Assembly: GCA_021604145.1 (NCBI GenBank)
Contig: BQIX01000001.1
Span: 296,343 to 360,342, forward strand
DNA length: 64,000 bases
From: Nitrospirales bacterium
Lineage (GTDB): Bacteria > Nitrospirota > Nitrospiria > Nitrospirales > UBA8639
Direction: 5' to 3'
Below, piece after piece: positions 33,042 through 41,435 of this stretch. Within the stretch, counting starts at the first letter, position 1. Each line of letters starts with the position of its first letter. Made by a program: the position numbers and the translations under genes. Below the pieces are notes generated by a model, which made no database searches, was not told where the DNA came from, and saw only the letters and a list, made by a program, of their open reading frames with translations.

Positions 33042-34825
33042 GCATCGCGTTACTCAGCAAAGTCACGTTCTATGGTTTGATGAGTGACAAGGAGAAGGTG
33101 CTAGAGGACCTACAGGATATGGGGTGTATTCACGTTGTGCCCCTCGGGAAAAACTCAGGACATGCCGAGACGGCCGGACTTTCCCAAACTACCAGAAACG
33201 CGTTAACGTTCTTGCTTTCCTGCCCCGAAAAACGACATCAAATATTGAATCCAACTAACTTTCATGCAGCATCAGTCGAGGGTCGAGCGCTTGAAATCAA
33301 GGAGAGAATACAGCCTCTTCAGAATGAACGCGACTTCCTTCTTCGCCGAATTGGAGAATTATGCCCATGGGGTTATTTTACATCCCCACCACCTGAGGTC
33401 TTGGGCGAGCTCAAACTGTGGCTGTATATCGTACCGCACTACCAGATGAAAGAGCTTCAGGGAAGCGGTGTCGTCTGGAAAGAAATCAATCGGGACAATC
33501 GCTTTCGGTATGTGGTGATCGTCGCTTCACAAAAACCGACTTCTACACCGGGAGAGTATGTGCCTATGGAAGACGTCTCGCTTTCGGATCTGGAATCCCG
33601 TCTTGAGGAAGTTGAGGTGGAGCTCGAAGACCTCCAGGCAGCGAGAGTCGCACTCACACGTTGGCTCACCTTATTCATCCGTACTGTCAATCAGCTGGAA
33701 AACCAAGAGGCTCGTGTCAATGCTGCTCAACAAACATTCGACAGCGCCCCAATATTCGCCGTGCAGGGATGGACCAAACTGTCGAATGGCCAGAATCTTC
33801 AATCCTATGCGCAAAGAACAGGGTTGGCATTGACGGTTGAAGAGCCTGGTCCAGAAGACGAGCCTCCCACGTTGCTTGAGAACCCGGAACCAGTGGCTGG
33901 CGGACAGGATTTGGTGTCATTTTACATGATGCCGTCTTATCGATTGTGGGATCCGTCATCGATTGTCTTTTTTTCCTTCGCCGTGTTCTTCGCGATGATT
34001 CTGTCAGATGCAGGCTATGGAGCTCTGCTCGGGGTTATCCTGATTGGATATTGGGCGCGGATGGGCCACACTGAGACTGGGTGTCGGATGCGGAGACTCT
34101 TCGCTGTGCTCGTGGCAGCTTCCGTGGTATGGGGTGTTCTGACCGGTAGCTTTTTCGGCGTTTCTCCACCAAAAGGAAGCATCCTGGCTTCATTAAAACT
34201 TTTTGATATTCAAGACGCCACTACTATGATGATCTTCTCCATACTTATTGGAGCCGTTCATATTACGATAGCAACCCTGGGTACGGCATGGACCCATCGT
34301 GGGAAACGTCAAGCTGTGGCATCGATAGGCTGGACGGCCATCATTGTAGGCGGCTGTGCGTTGTGGCTGAGTTCTCAAGACCTGGTACCCGAGGTTTTTG
34401 CTGACGTGAGTCCCTGGATTATGGGAGTGGGCATGTTCTGTGTCCTCCTCTTCTCGGGTAGCAAATCCAATCTGCCATGGCGTCTGGTTGACGGGGTCCT
34501 GGCACTTGCCGGTGTGACCAGAGCCTTTGGGGATGTGCTCAGCTATCTTCGATTGTTTGCCCTTGGCCTGGCCAGCGCTTCACTCGCGTTGGCTTTTAAT
34601 GATCTGGCTCAACAAATATCTGAAAGCGTCGCGGGATTCGGGACGTTCCTGGCCTTGCTGATCCTGCTACTGGGTCATGGGATTAATTTGGTGCTAGGCA
34701 TCATGAGTGGCGTGGTGCACGGACTTCGCTTGAACTACATCGAGTTTTTCAACTGGGGGGTACCTGAAGAAGGAACGGTATTTCGGGCTTTTGCCAAGAA
34801 GGAGGGTACGACGTGGAGTCCTTAA
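33038..34825 (+). CDS. atpI: V/A-type ATPase subunit I (stator/membrane)
   Basis: This 595-residue protein is the ion-channel stator subunit. The first 280 residues are soluble and contain coiled coil (SLSDLESRLEEVEVELEDLQA). The C-terminal half has seven or eight membrane helices, with MILSDAGYGALLGVILI, RAFGDVLSYLRLFALGLASA and LLGHGINLVLGIMSGVVHGLRLNYIEF; the Arg in YLRLFALG is the conserved residue opposite the K-ring carboxylate. The GTG start overlaps D, and its 3' end overlaps K by 13 bases. Length is usual for bacterial members. Confidence 0.92.
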   Translation: MSIALLSKVTFYGLMSDKEKVLEDLQDMGCIHVVPLGKNSGHAETAGLSQTTRNALTFLLSCPEKRHQILNPTNFHAASVEGRALEIKERIQPLQNERDFLLRRIGELCPWGYFTSPPPEVLGELKLWLYIVPHYQMKELQGSGVVWKEINRDNRFRYVVIVASQKPTSTPGEYVPMEDVSLSDLESRLEEVEVELEDLQAARVALTRWLTLFIRTVNQLENQEARVNAAQQTFDSAPIFAVQGWTKLSNGQNLQSYAQRTGLALTVEEPGPEDEPPTLLENPEPVAGGQDLVSFYMMPSYRLWDPSSIVFFSFAVFFAMILSDAGYGALLGVILIGYWARMGHTETGCRMRRLFAVLVAASVVWGVLTGSFFGVSPPKGSILASLKLFDIQDATTMMIFSILIGAVHITIATLGTAWTHRGKRQAVASIGWTAIIVGGCALWLSSQDLVPEVFADVSPWIMGVGMFCVLLFSGSKSNLPWRLVDGVLALAGVTRAFGDVLSYLRLFALGLASASLALAFNDLAQQISESVAGFGTFLALLILLLGHGINLVLGIMSGVVHGLRLNYIEFFNWGVPEEGTVFRAFAKKEGTTWSP

Positions 34826-35259
34826 TATTAATTCTCGGTTGGGTCGGGATCTATAGTCCGATGGCGTTGGGAGCCATCGGCAGCATGATCGGTTGCACGA
34901 GAGCGGGACAAGCTGCCATCGGTGCCCTCCTCGAAACGGAAAGTGGGCATGGCCGTTTCATCGGCGTGTCCGCCATGCCTTCGTCCCAGACCATCTATGG
35001 CATTGTCGTCATGTTGACATTGAATCGAGCGGTAACGGCCGAGAGCAGCCCTGGGCTGTTTGGAATCGGATTATTGGTTGGATTGGCACTGATGATTAGC
35101 GCGATGGCACAAGGAAATTGTGTCGCCGCTTCAATCAATGTGACGAAAAGCAAGGTCGAGGTATTTGGACTAACGCTGGCTCCTGCGGCGGTTGTCGAAG
35201 GTTTTGCAGTGTTTGCGTTCGTGTTTGCCTTATTACTCAGTGCGGCGATTCCAGCGTAG
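34813..35259 (+). CDS. atpK: V/A-type ATPase subunit K (rotor ring)
   Basis: This 148-residue proteolipid has four membrane helices, the doubled-hairpin form of the ring subunit. The carboxylate is Glu129 in PAAVVEGFAVFAFV. Residues that in Enterococcus hirae NtpK coordinate sodium seem present as Ser58-Gln59 (SAMPSSQTIYG), Gln100 (ISAMAQGNCVAA) and Glu129, with Ser replacing Thr. This hints at sodium coupling, but I have aligned it only by eye. GTG start follows AAGGAGGG. The first hairpin lacks a carboxylate, so there is one site per subunit. Confidence 0.9.
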   Translation: MESLILILGWVGIYSPMALGAIGSMIGCTRAGQAAIGALLETESGHGRFIGVSAMPSSQTIYGIVVMLTLNRAVTAESSPGLFGIGLLVGLALMISAMAQGNCVAASINVTKSKVEVFGLTLAPAAVVEGFAVFAFVFALLLSAAIPA

Positions 35260-35269
35260 CAGGTGAACC

Positions 35270-35947
35270 ATGGCAGATATTCCCCAACAATCATCCGGTG
35301 TAGAAGAGCTTATCCAACAACTCAGAAATCAAGGCGTCGAGGCAGGACGGAATGAGGCGCAACATATTGTTAAAGAGGCCCATCGAAAGGCCGCTCAAAT
35401 TGTGGCCGATGCTAAGGCTGATGCGGAACAGATCCGGATTACAATGCGCATCGAAGCTGAGGCAGAGAAGAAGGCAGCTGAGGCAGCGCTTCAGTCTGCG
35501 TATCGAGATACGGTGCTTCGGCTTGTATCCGCAATCACCAATCTTTTTGAGGACCAAGTCAAAAGGCTTGTTTCGCGAAAGTTATCGGAGAAAGATGTTA
35601 TCAAGAAACTTATTCTTGAAGTTGCAAGACAAGCGACGCCTCACGATTTGGGTGCTCAACCAGCTGAGATCCTGTTGCCGACTGAGCTCATTGGGGTGGA
35701 TGAATTGCGGTCAAAACCTGCGGAGGTCCAGGAAGGAACCCTGACCAACTTTGTTATGGAAATGTCTGGAGAGGTGCTTAGAAAAGGCATCGAGCTAAAA
35801 CCCATGGGGGAGAACACGCCGGGCATTCGAATACGGCTTGTCGGGCAAGATATTGAAATAGATCTGACGGAACAGGCAGTGGCCGAATTGCTATTGAAAC
35901 ATTTGCTGCCACGGTACAGGGCCGTCCTGGAAGGCGTGATCCGATAG
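35270..35947 (+). CDS. atpE: V/A-type ATPase subunit E (peripheral stalk)
   Basis: This 225-residue protein is the peripheral-stalk subunit. The N-terminal half is a long charged helix (NEAQHIVKEAHRKAAQIVADA, AEAEKKAAEAALQSAY), and the C-terminal half is a mixed globular domain. Its length and coiled-coil start fit E of bacterial V/A ATPases. Subunits F and G are absent from the operon, as in the spirochaete/chlamydia-type gene set. The gene follows K by 10 bases. Confidence 0.85.
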   Translation: MADIPQQSSGVEELIQQLRNQGVEAGRNEAQHIVKEAHRKAAQIVADAKADAEQIRITMRIEAEAEKKAAEAALQSAYRDTVLRLVSAITNLFEDQVKRLVSRKLSEKDVIKKLILEVARQATPHDLGAQPAEILLPTELIGVDELRSKPAEVQEGTLTNFVMEMSGEVLRKGIELKPMGENTPGIRIRLVGQDIEIDLTEQAVAELLLKHLLPRYRAVLEGVIR

Positions 35948-35955
35948 GAACCAAG

Positions 35956-36666
35956 ATGAGAATCTGGCAGAGGCGATACTATACCTTGTATGCGAGCTTG
36001 CCGGCATTACCCCATTTTCACAAGGCCAAAGTCCTGCCGATCAGCCGTGAGCGATTAGATGCGAGGTTGCGGATGCTGGCTGAGGAAGACTCCAACGTCG
36101 TTGAGCAGACCTGGAGTTACTTTGATTACGAACGGCAACCGATGAATCGGACCGATTCAGAAATGGTGACCTTTTATACACGATTTATGAATGAAGTTAC
36201 CCAGCCAACGCTACGGACCATTATTGAGTTCGACATGATCCAAAGAACCATAGTCGCTGCTTTACGCCGAAGGACTCGTGGACGAACAGCTCCTAGGAAA
36301 AGTCGTGTGTGGGGAGGAGGTCCCTACGTTCGGCAGATTGAACGTCATTGGAACAAGGCGGACTTCAACCTGACCTCAGTGTTTCCATGGATTCCGGAAA
36401 TTCGAGGATTTTTGGAATCAAACGAACCATTAGCCCTAGAACAAAAACTCAAAAATTTGACCTGGGGGTTTCTGGATCGTCTGTGTGAAGGCCACTACTT
36501 CACCTTCGATGCTGTGCTCATCTATTTGGTGAAATGGGGCATGCTTAATCAGTGGCTGCTACATAGCGAGGAAGCAGCAATCACACGCTTTCAATCCTTA
36601 GTGGAAGAGATGATGATTGAACATGAGCACCTCTTTGGTGAAAAGCAAGTTTATGGTAAAGCGTAA
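35956..36666 (+). CDS. DUF2764 protein, subunit C-like
   Basis: This 236-residue protein belongs with the DUF2764 genes found between E and A in spirochaete- and chlamydia-type ATPase operons. Recognisable blocks are YYTLYASLPALPHF at the N-terminus and WGFLDRLCEGHYFTFDAVLIYLVKWGML near the end. The surrounding subunits include no canonical C subunit, so this protein probably links the rotor to the K ring. It is soluble and largely helical. Its 3' end overlaps the start of subunit A by 14 bases. Confidence 0.8.
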   Translation: MRIWQRRYYTLYASLPALPHFHKAKVLPISRERLDARLRMLAEEDSNVVEQTWSYFDYERQPMNRTDSEMVTFYTRFMNEVTQPTLRTIIEFDMIQRTIVAALRRRTRGRTAPRKSRVWGGGPYVRQIERHWNKADFNLTSVFPWIPEIRGFLESNEPLALEQKLKNLTWGFLDRLCEGHYFTFDAVLIYLVKWGMLNQWLLHSEEAAITRFQSLVEEMMIEHEHLFGEKQVYGKA

Positions 36667-38446
36667 CATCTCAGGGGTAGCTTCTGTCATCAGAGTGCGG
36701 GAGAGCCTTGTGGCGGTCGAAGTCACCGAGGGCAATATCATGAAAAACGAGGTGGCCTACATCTGCGTAGGCGATCTTCGTCTCAAGTCCGAAGTCCTTC
36801 GCGTACAGGGACGGACAGCGGATATGCAGGTGTATGAAGACACCTCCGGAGTCACAGTGGGTGACAGGGTCGAACTGACAGGAGAACTGCTATCCGCCAC
36901 CCTTGGGCCGGGATTGTTGGGTCAGGTGTATGACGGTCTTCAAAATCCCTTACACGTCCTCGCCCAGGACCAGGGATTTTTTCTTGCAAAAGGGGTCTAT
37001 GCCAACGCCCTGGATCAAAGCAGAAAATGGTCCTTCGTGCCGGCTGCAAAAATTGGCACGACTCTTCATGCCGGTGAGGTGATTGGCACTGTTCAGGAGG
37101 GACGCTTCGTCCATAAAATCATGGTTCCGTTTAATGAACCGGAAGGCGTGATAGTCAAGTGGCTTCAAGAGGGGACATTCACGTTGACGACACCCATCGC
37201 AAGAATCGCGGCATCGGATGGTCAGGAGAGGGACATCACCATGATGCAGCATTGGCCAATTCGTCGACCGATTCCCGAAGCCATGCTCAGTCGGAGGCAA
37301 GTTGAACGACTGTATCCAACCGAACCATTGACAACTACTATTCGCCTGATTGACAGTTTCTTCCCGGTAGCCCGGGGTGGAACGGCTTGCATTCCCGGTC
37401 CGTTTGGGGCAGGAAAGACCGTCTTGCAGGGTTTGATTGCGCGGTATTCGAATGCCGATATCGTGATTATTGTGGCCTGCGGAGAGCGGGCAGGGGAAGT
37501 CGTCGAGACCATCACTGAATTCCCGGGCATGAAAGATCCCCAGACGGGCGGTTCGCTCATGGATCGAACCATTATCATTTGCAATACTTCCTCCATGCCG
37601 GTGGCTGCAAGGGAAGCCTCTATTTATACGGGAGTCACTCTTGGAGAATATTATCGACAAATGGGATACCACGTGCTCGTCATCGCAGACTCCACATCAC
37701 GATGGGCACAAGCCCTCCGAGAAACATCAGGTCGTATGGAAGAAATTCCAGGTGAGGAGGCGTATCCAGCTTATCTGGATTCTTCAATCAGGATTCTCTA
37801 CGAAAGAGCTGGAATGATTCGGTGCGCTGATGGAGCGATAGGCACCTTGACACTGATCGGGACTGTCTCACCTTCAGGCGGAAATTTTGAGGAGCCTGTT
37901 ACTCAATCGACTTTGTCCACGGTTAAAACATTTTTAGGTTTATCGGCTGAACGAGCGTATAAGCGTTATTATCCGGCTGTCGACCCGCTCATGTCCTGGT
38001 CTCGTTATAGTGAGCAGTTGCGGATATGGTATGACACGAATTTGGAAGTGGGATGGACCGATCAGGCCAAAGCGATCTTGGCGCTGCTCAAGCGGGGTGA
38101 TGACGTCTATAAGATGATGCAAGTGACTGGGGAAGAAGGGATGACGCTGGAAGATTTTATTATTTGGCACAAAGCCACGTTGCTCGACATGGTTTTCCTT
38201 CAGCAGGATGCCTTCGACGAAGTGGATGTCTCCATGCCACTCGGTAGACAGGTAGAGAGTTTGCGCCTTCTTAAATCACTGATCGACCAGGATTATCGAT
38301 TTAAAGACCGAGACCAAACTCGAGAGTTTTTCACGCGACTCACTGGCCTATACAAAAACTGGAACTATAGCCGATCTAAGTCTTCCGAATATGCGAGATA
38401 CCGACAAGAAATCGAGGAGCTCGCAACGCAATATTCAGCGGGCTAA
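36653..38446 (+). CDS. atpA: V/A-type ATPase catalytic subunit A
   Basis: The ATG at 36653 (MVKRNISG) gives 597 residues; the track start 12 codons upstream lies deeper in the previous gene. The catalytic Walker A is GPFGAGKTV near residue 250, followed by the GER loop (VACGERAGEVVETITEFP) and the Walker B region (HVLVIADSTSRWAQALRE). The non-homologous insert typical of A-type subunits precedes the Walker A. This subunit hydrolyses or makes ATP on the cytoplasmic face. It is last in the operon, whereas related operons usually have A directly before B. Confidence 0.93.
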   Translation: MVKRNISGVASVIRVRESLVAVEVTEGNIMKNEVAYICVGDLRLKSEVLRVQGRTADMQVYEDTSGVTVGDRVELTGELLSATLGPGLLGQVYDGLQNPLHVLAQDQGFFLAKGVYANALDQSRKWSFVPAAKIGTTLHAGEVIGTVQEGRFVHKIMVPFNEPEGVIVKWLQEGTFTLTTPIARIAASDGQERDITMMQHWPIRRPIPEAMLSRRQVERLYPTEPLTTTIRLIDSFFPVARGGTACIPGPFGAGKTVLQGLIARYSNADIVIIVACGERAGEVVETITEFPGMKDPQTGGSLMDRTIIICNTSSMPVAAREASIYTGVTLGEYYRQMGYHVLVIADSTSRWAQALRETSGRMEEIPGEEAYPAYLDSSIRILYERAGMIRCADGAIGTLTLIGTVSPSGGNFEEPVTQSTLSTVKTFLGLSAERAYKRYYPAVDPLMSWSRYSEQLRIWYDTNLEVGWTDQAKAILALLKRGDDVYKMMQVTGEEGMTLEDFIIWHKATLLDMVFLQQDAFDEVDVSMPLGRQVESLRLLKSLIDQDYRFKDRDQTREFFTRLTGLYKNWNYSRSKSSEYARYRQEIEELATQYSAG

Positions 38447-38712
38447 GAATTTAGCCGGCAAGTATTAGCAGATTCCGCTATACACCAATTCTGTCAAAAG
38501 ATTCCTCTGCTCGGGTACTGCTATTTGCACAAATTCCCACAATACCGAGGAGAATGAGGGGGATCTGATCAAGTTCCGGCATAGCAAACCTGTTACTTCC
38601 AGACAATTGAGGCATCCACTGCACGACGTTAGCAGAGTCTGCACAGTGCAGCGCAATTTATTAGAAGCATCCAGAGCGCTGTTCACCTCAGAGTTTGATT
38701 AGTAACTCGAGT

Positions 38713-39297
38713 TTATTGAAAAAGAGGGGCATTCCATATTTGCACGGCTGGGACTCCTCGGTAATACCCAAGAATGTTCAACGTGCCGGTATCCAGAAGA
38801 AAATGACGTCCAGCCATAGCAGGAAGACCGAGCCAGCGAGCTCCTAGTACTCGCAGGATATGACCATGTGCAAACAGCGCAACATCTCCTTTGACAGCAC
38901 GAACTTTGGCGATAACGCGGTCAGCCCTTTGGCCAACCTCCTCAGGCTGTTCACCACCCGGGCAGCCGTTGACAAATACTGTCCACCCTGGGGTCTTTTT
39001 GTGAATCTGTGAGGAAGTCAATCCCTCGTATTCTCCATAATTCCATTCGACCAGATCTGGGACAATTTCAGCCAGTTCGCCAAGACCGGACAGTTTGCAG
39101 GTCTCTTTAGCACGTTGCAGTGGGCTTGTTAGGACCAGAGCGAAGGACTGCTTTGCCAGCATCGGTTGAAGTAGCTTCGCATTTTTCCTGCCGTTATCAG
39201 TCAGCGGAATGTCTGTAACACCTGTATGCTGCCCGCTTACACTCCATTCAGTCTCTCCATGTCGAATCACATAAACCTTCTGATTGTTATCAGTCAT
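38713..39297 (-). CDS. Histidine phosphatase family protein
   Basis: This 194-residue protein has the phosphoglycerate-mutase-like core. The catalytic RHGETEWS (His13) lies near the N-terminus, the second Arg is in TSPLQRAKET, the acid is in LVEWNYGEYEG and the second His is in LFAHGHILRVLGARW. Length fits small phosphatases rather than dPGM. Substrates in the family include sugar phosphates and phosphorylated metabolites. A sugar-phosphatase role would fit the glucokinase gene upstream on the same strand, separated by a Gre relic. Confidence 0.85.
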   Translation of the reverse strand: MTDNNQKVYVIRHGETEWSVSGQHTGVTDIPLTDNGRKNAKLLQPMLAKQSFALVLTSPLQRAKETCKLSGLGELAEIVPDLVEWNYGEYEGLTSSQIHKKTPGWTVFVNGCPGGEQPEEVGQRADRVIAKVRAVKGDVALFAHGHILRVLGARWLGLPAMAGRHFLLDTGTLNILGYYRGVPAVQIWNAPLFQ

Positions 39298-39623
39298 AGC
39301 TCAATCCTTTTCATTTCGCGTCACCTAATCCAGAGAGAATTGGTGCAAATAGTCTTTCCCTGCGATATTAAAGGAATGAATATACTATCCAATTCCTCGA
39401 ATCACCTCAAAGGGCTCTACTTCGGTCAGAAAATTATCGTACTCCGTGTAAGGAGCCACAGTACTGCACTAAAAGATTCGAGATTCGCACAGCGAAGTGC
39501 TTGCTCAATCGAACCGAACGGGAACATCGATGGAACAAACAGCGGACTCGGGTGATACAGACATTTCAGGTCTTTGGAACGCACAGATGACTAGCGCAGG
39601 CGAGTCATTTAGCCCTGACTGCA

Positions 39624-39945
39624 TCAGGAAACGCGGATTGAAGCGATCTCGAGCTCAACCTGGTCTTTCCCACACAACGACATCGCCAACCTTGTTACGG
39701 ATCAATGCGCGGGCGAGGGGCGAAAACGGTATACTAAGACCTCGTGCGGGGTCAGCATCATCTTCACCGACGATGCGATAGATGTGCGTTTCACCATTTT
39801 CGTCAAGCACTTCAATTATTGCGCCGGAGGCAATCATCATCGGTGGTTGGGTGCGCGGATCGACCAGAATAGCGCGCTTGATGCGCTTCTCTATAAAGCG
39901 TGTGTCCCGCTCAGCCGCGGCCAGGTAGGTTTTGTGTCGTCTTTG
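39624..39945 (-). pseudogene. GreA/GreB-like transcription factor relic
   Basis: The minus strand keeps the end of a Gre-type transcript-cleavage factor: KTYLAAAERDTRFIEKRIKR in the coiled coil and GAIIEVLDENGETHIYRIVG, then DPARGLSIPFSPLARALI in the C-terminal domain. After VVVWERPG the frame hits TGA; a one-base shift gives QVELEIASIRVS and a stop at 39624, the usual family end. The 5' half is missing or unreadable beyond about 39945. It is a broken, truncated copy, so it should not be counted as the cell's Gre factor. The remainder of 39298-40149 has no other gene. Confidence 0.78.
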
Positions 39946-40149
39946 TGCGCGTGTAACTCAACTAACTTGGAGCAAACTTTTTACCATTACACGCGCAAGA
40001 GCGGCATTCAATTGTGAGAGGGTGATTGCCTACTACGGCGCGTCCAATCACCCTTTGCTCTATCCAATAAAAGTGTCATGCCTGCTCTTGACCATCTCGG
40101 CTGGCGGATGGATGGCGTCCCACCTTGAATCGGAATCGAAGTGAGTCAT

Positions 40150-41151
40150 CTAACCTAAATGGTTATTTCTTCGCGCCACTCGATGAACCGCGTACCGGGC
40201 TGCCCCTAACAGTCCAGTTTTATCATTGAGAATCACGTGCACTGGCATAGCCGCCAACAATGGTCTCATCCTTCCCTTTTGCGTAAAGGCAGACATAAAG
40301 ATGGGCTCCTTGAGTTTCTGGATAATCTTTGGAGCAATGCCTCCTCCAATAAATACTCCTCCACGAGCCATGACCTTTAATGCGAGGTTGCCTGCCTCTG
40401 CACCGTAAAGAGAGACGAAGAGGTTGAGTGCATTTGTGCACACTTCTGATCGATTTTCTAATGCGGCTTGGACTACGGAAGCGGGGTGGGCCTGTTGATA
40501 GAGGACTTCAGTCAATTCAGGTCGTTCCTCTCCACGATGGGTATGCTGATGAAATTTGTAGATTTCAAATAGGCCGGAGCCAGACAACAGTCTTTCGTAG
40601 CTGACTCGATCAAAGTCTGTTAACAAATAGGTCAATAATTCCATTTCTGTGGGATTCCGTGGCGCGAAATCGGCGTGTCCCCCTTCGGAGGCAAAAGGTT
40701 GATGTTCCTGTCCATCCCAAAAACAGGCCGCCTCACCCAGTCCTGTGCCGGCTGCAACAATCGCGATGTTTCCAACAGACGACGCGTTGCCGATGTTCAA
40801 TGTGGCAAGATCGCTGTTCGTCAATTCTGTCAACCCATAGCCGATCGCTTCTAAATCGTTGATGAGTCCGACTTGCTTCACGTTCAACAGATTGGCCAGT
40901 TTTTGAGCATCAACGAGCCACGCTAAATTCGTCGTTGCCACGCGTCCTTCATGAACGGGACCGGCAATGGCAAAACACGCATTCTTAATGGGCAATGATT
41001 GTTCTTTGATAAATTGGGCAACGATTTCATGAAGGCTGGTATAGTCTCGGCTTGGGTAGTTCTTGACCACCACTGGTTTGATTCGGTCATCAGCCAGCTC
41101 AAACAATCCCAACCGAGCATTAGTTCCTCCAATGTCGCCAGCAAGAATCAT
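40150..41151 (-). CDS. glk: Glucokinase
   Basis: This 333-residue enzyme phosphorylates glucose with ATP. It has the bacterial Glk layout: phosphate-1 motif GDIGGTNARLGLFEL at the N-terminus, FAIAGPVHEGRV, the catalytic Asp in LINDLEAIGYGL, adenosine/phosphate-2 motif VAAGTGLGEAAC and the HxD region SEGGHADFAPRNPTE. The C-terminal GGVFIGGGIAPKI fits the family. Free glucose from the GH65 phosphorylase or amylase activity would be its substrate, linking it to the glycogen genes in the window. It appears to be transcribed alone. Confidence 0.93.
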   Translation of the reverse strand: MILAGDIGGTNARLGLFELADDRIKPVVVKNYPSRDYTSLHEIVAQFIKEQSLPIKNACFAIAGPVHEGRVATTNLAWLVDAQKLANLLNVKQVGLINDLEAIGYGLTELTNSDLATLNIGNASSVGNIAIVAAGTGLGEAACFWDGQEHQPFASEGGHADFAPRNPTEMELLTYLLTDFDRVSYERLLSGSGLFEIYKFHQHTHRGEERPELTEVLYQQAHPASVVQAALENRSEVCTNALNLFVSLYGAEAGNLALKVMARGGVFIGGGIAPKIIQKLKEPIFMSAFTQKGRMRPLLAAMPVHVILNDKTGLLGAARYAVHRVARRNNHLG

Positions 41152-41435
41152 GGTGCCTTACTTTCTGTTAGTGCTATTTACTCGGTATCAAAGCATCTGG
41201 CTTTTCACAAAATTTTTACCGGCATCTCGTTTTAAATGAGTTCGAAACCGAAGACTGCTGCACTGACGTAAAACTCCTCGACTTCTTACAACACCATCTC
41301 TTTTTATAAATAGGTCTATCCGTGGGTATCTCACGACAGACAATCTTGCCGCTTTTTTATCTCACAATATGGATCTTTATCAAATTGGTGCCTGTGACTT
41401 TCTGTCCATGTATACCCGAGAAAGTGTATCAAGAT

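Noticed and set aside
36950-37672. 240-aa minus-strand ORF inside ATPase subunit A
   Set aside because: Antisense to the Walker A-containing catalytic subunit; no independent evidence.
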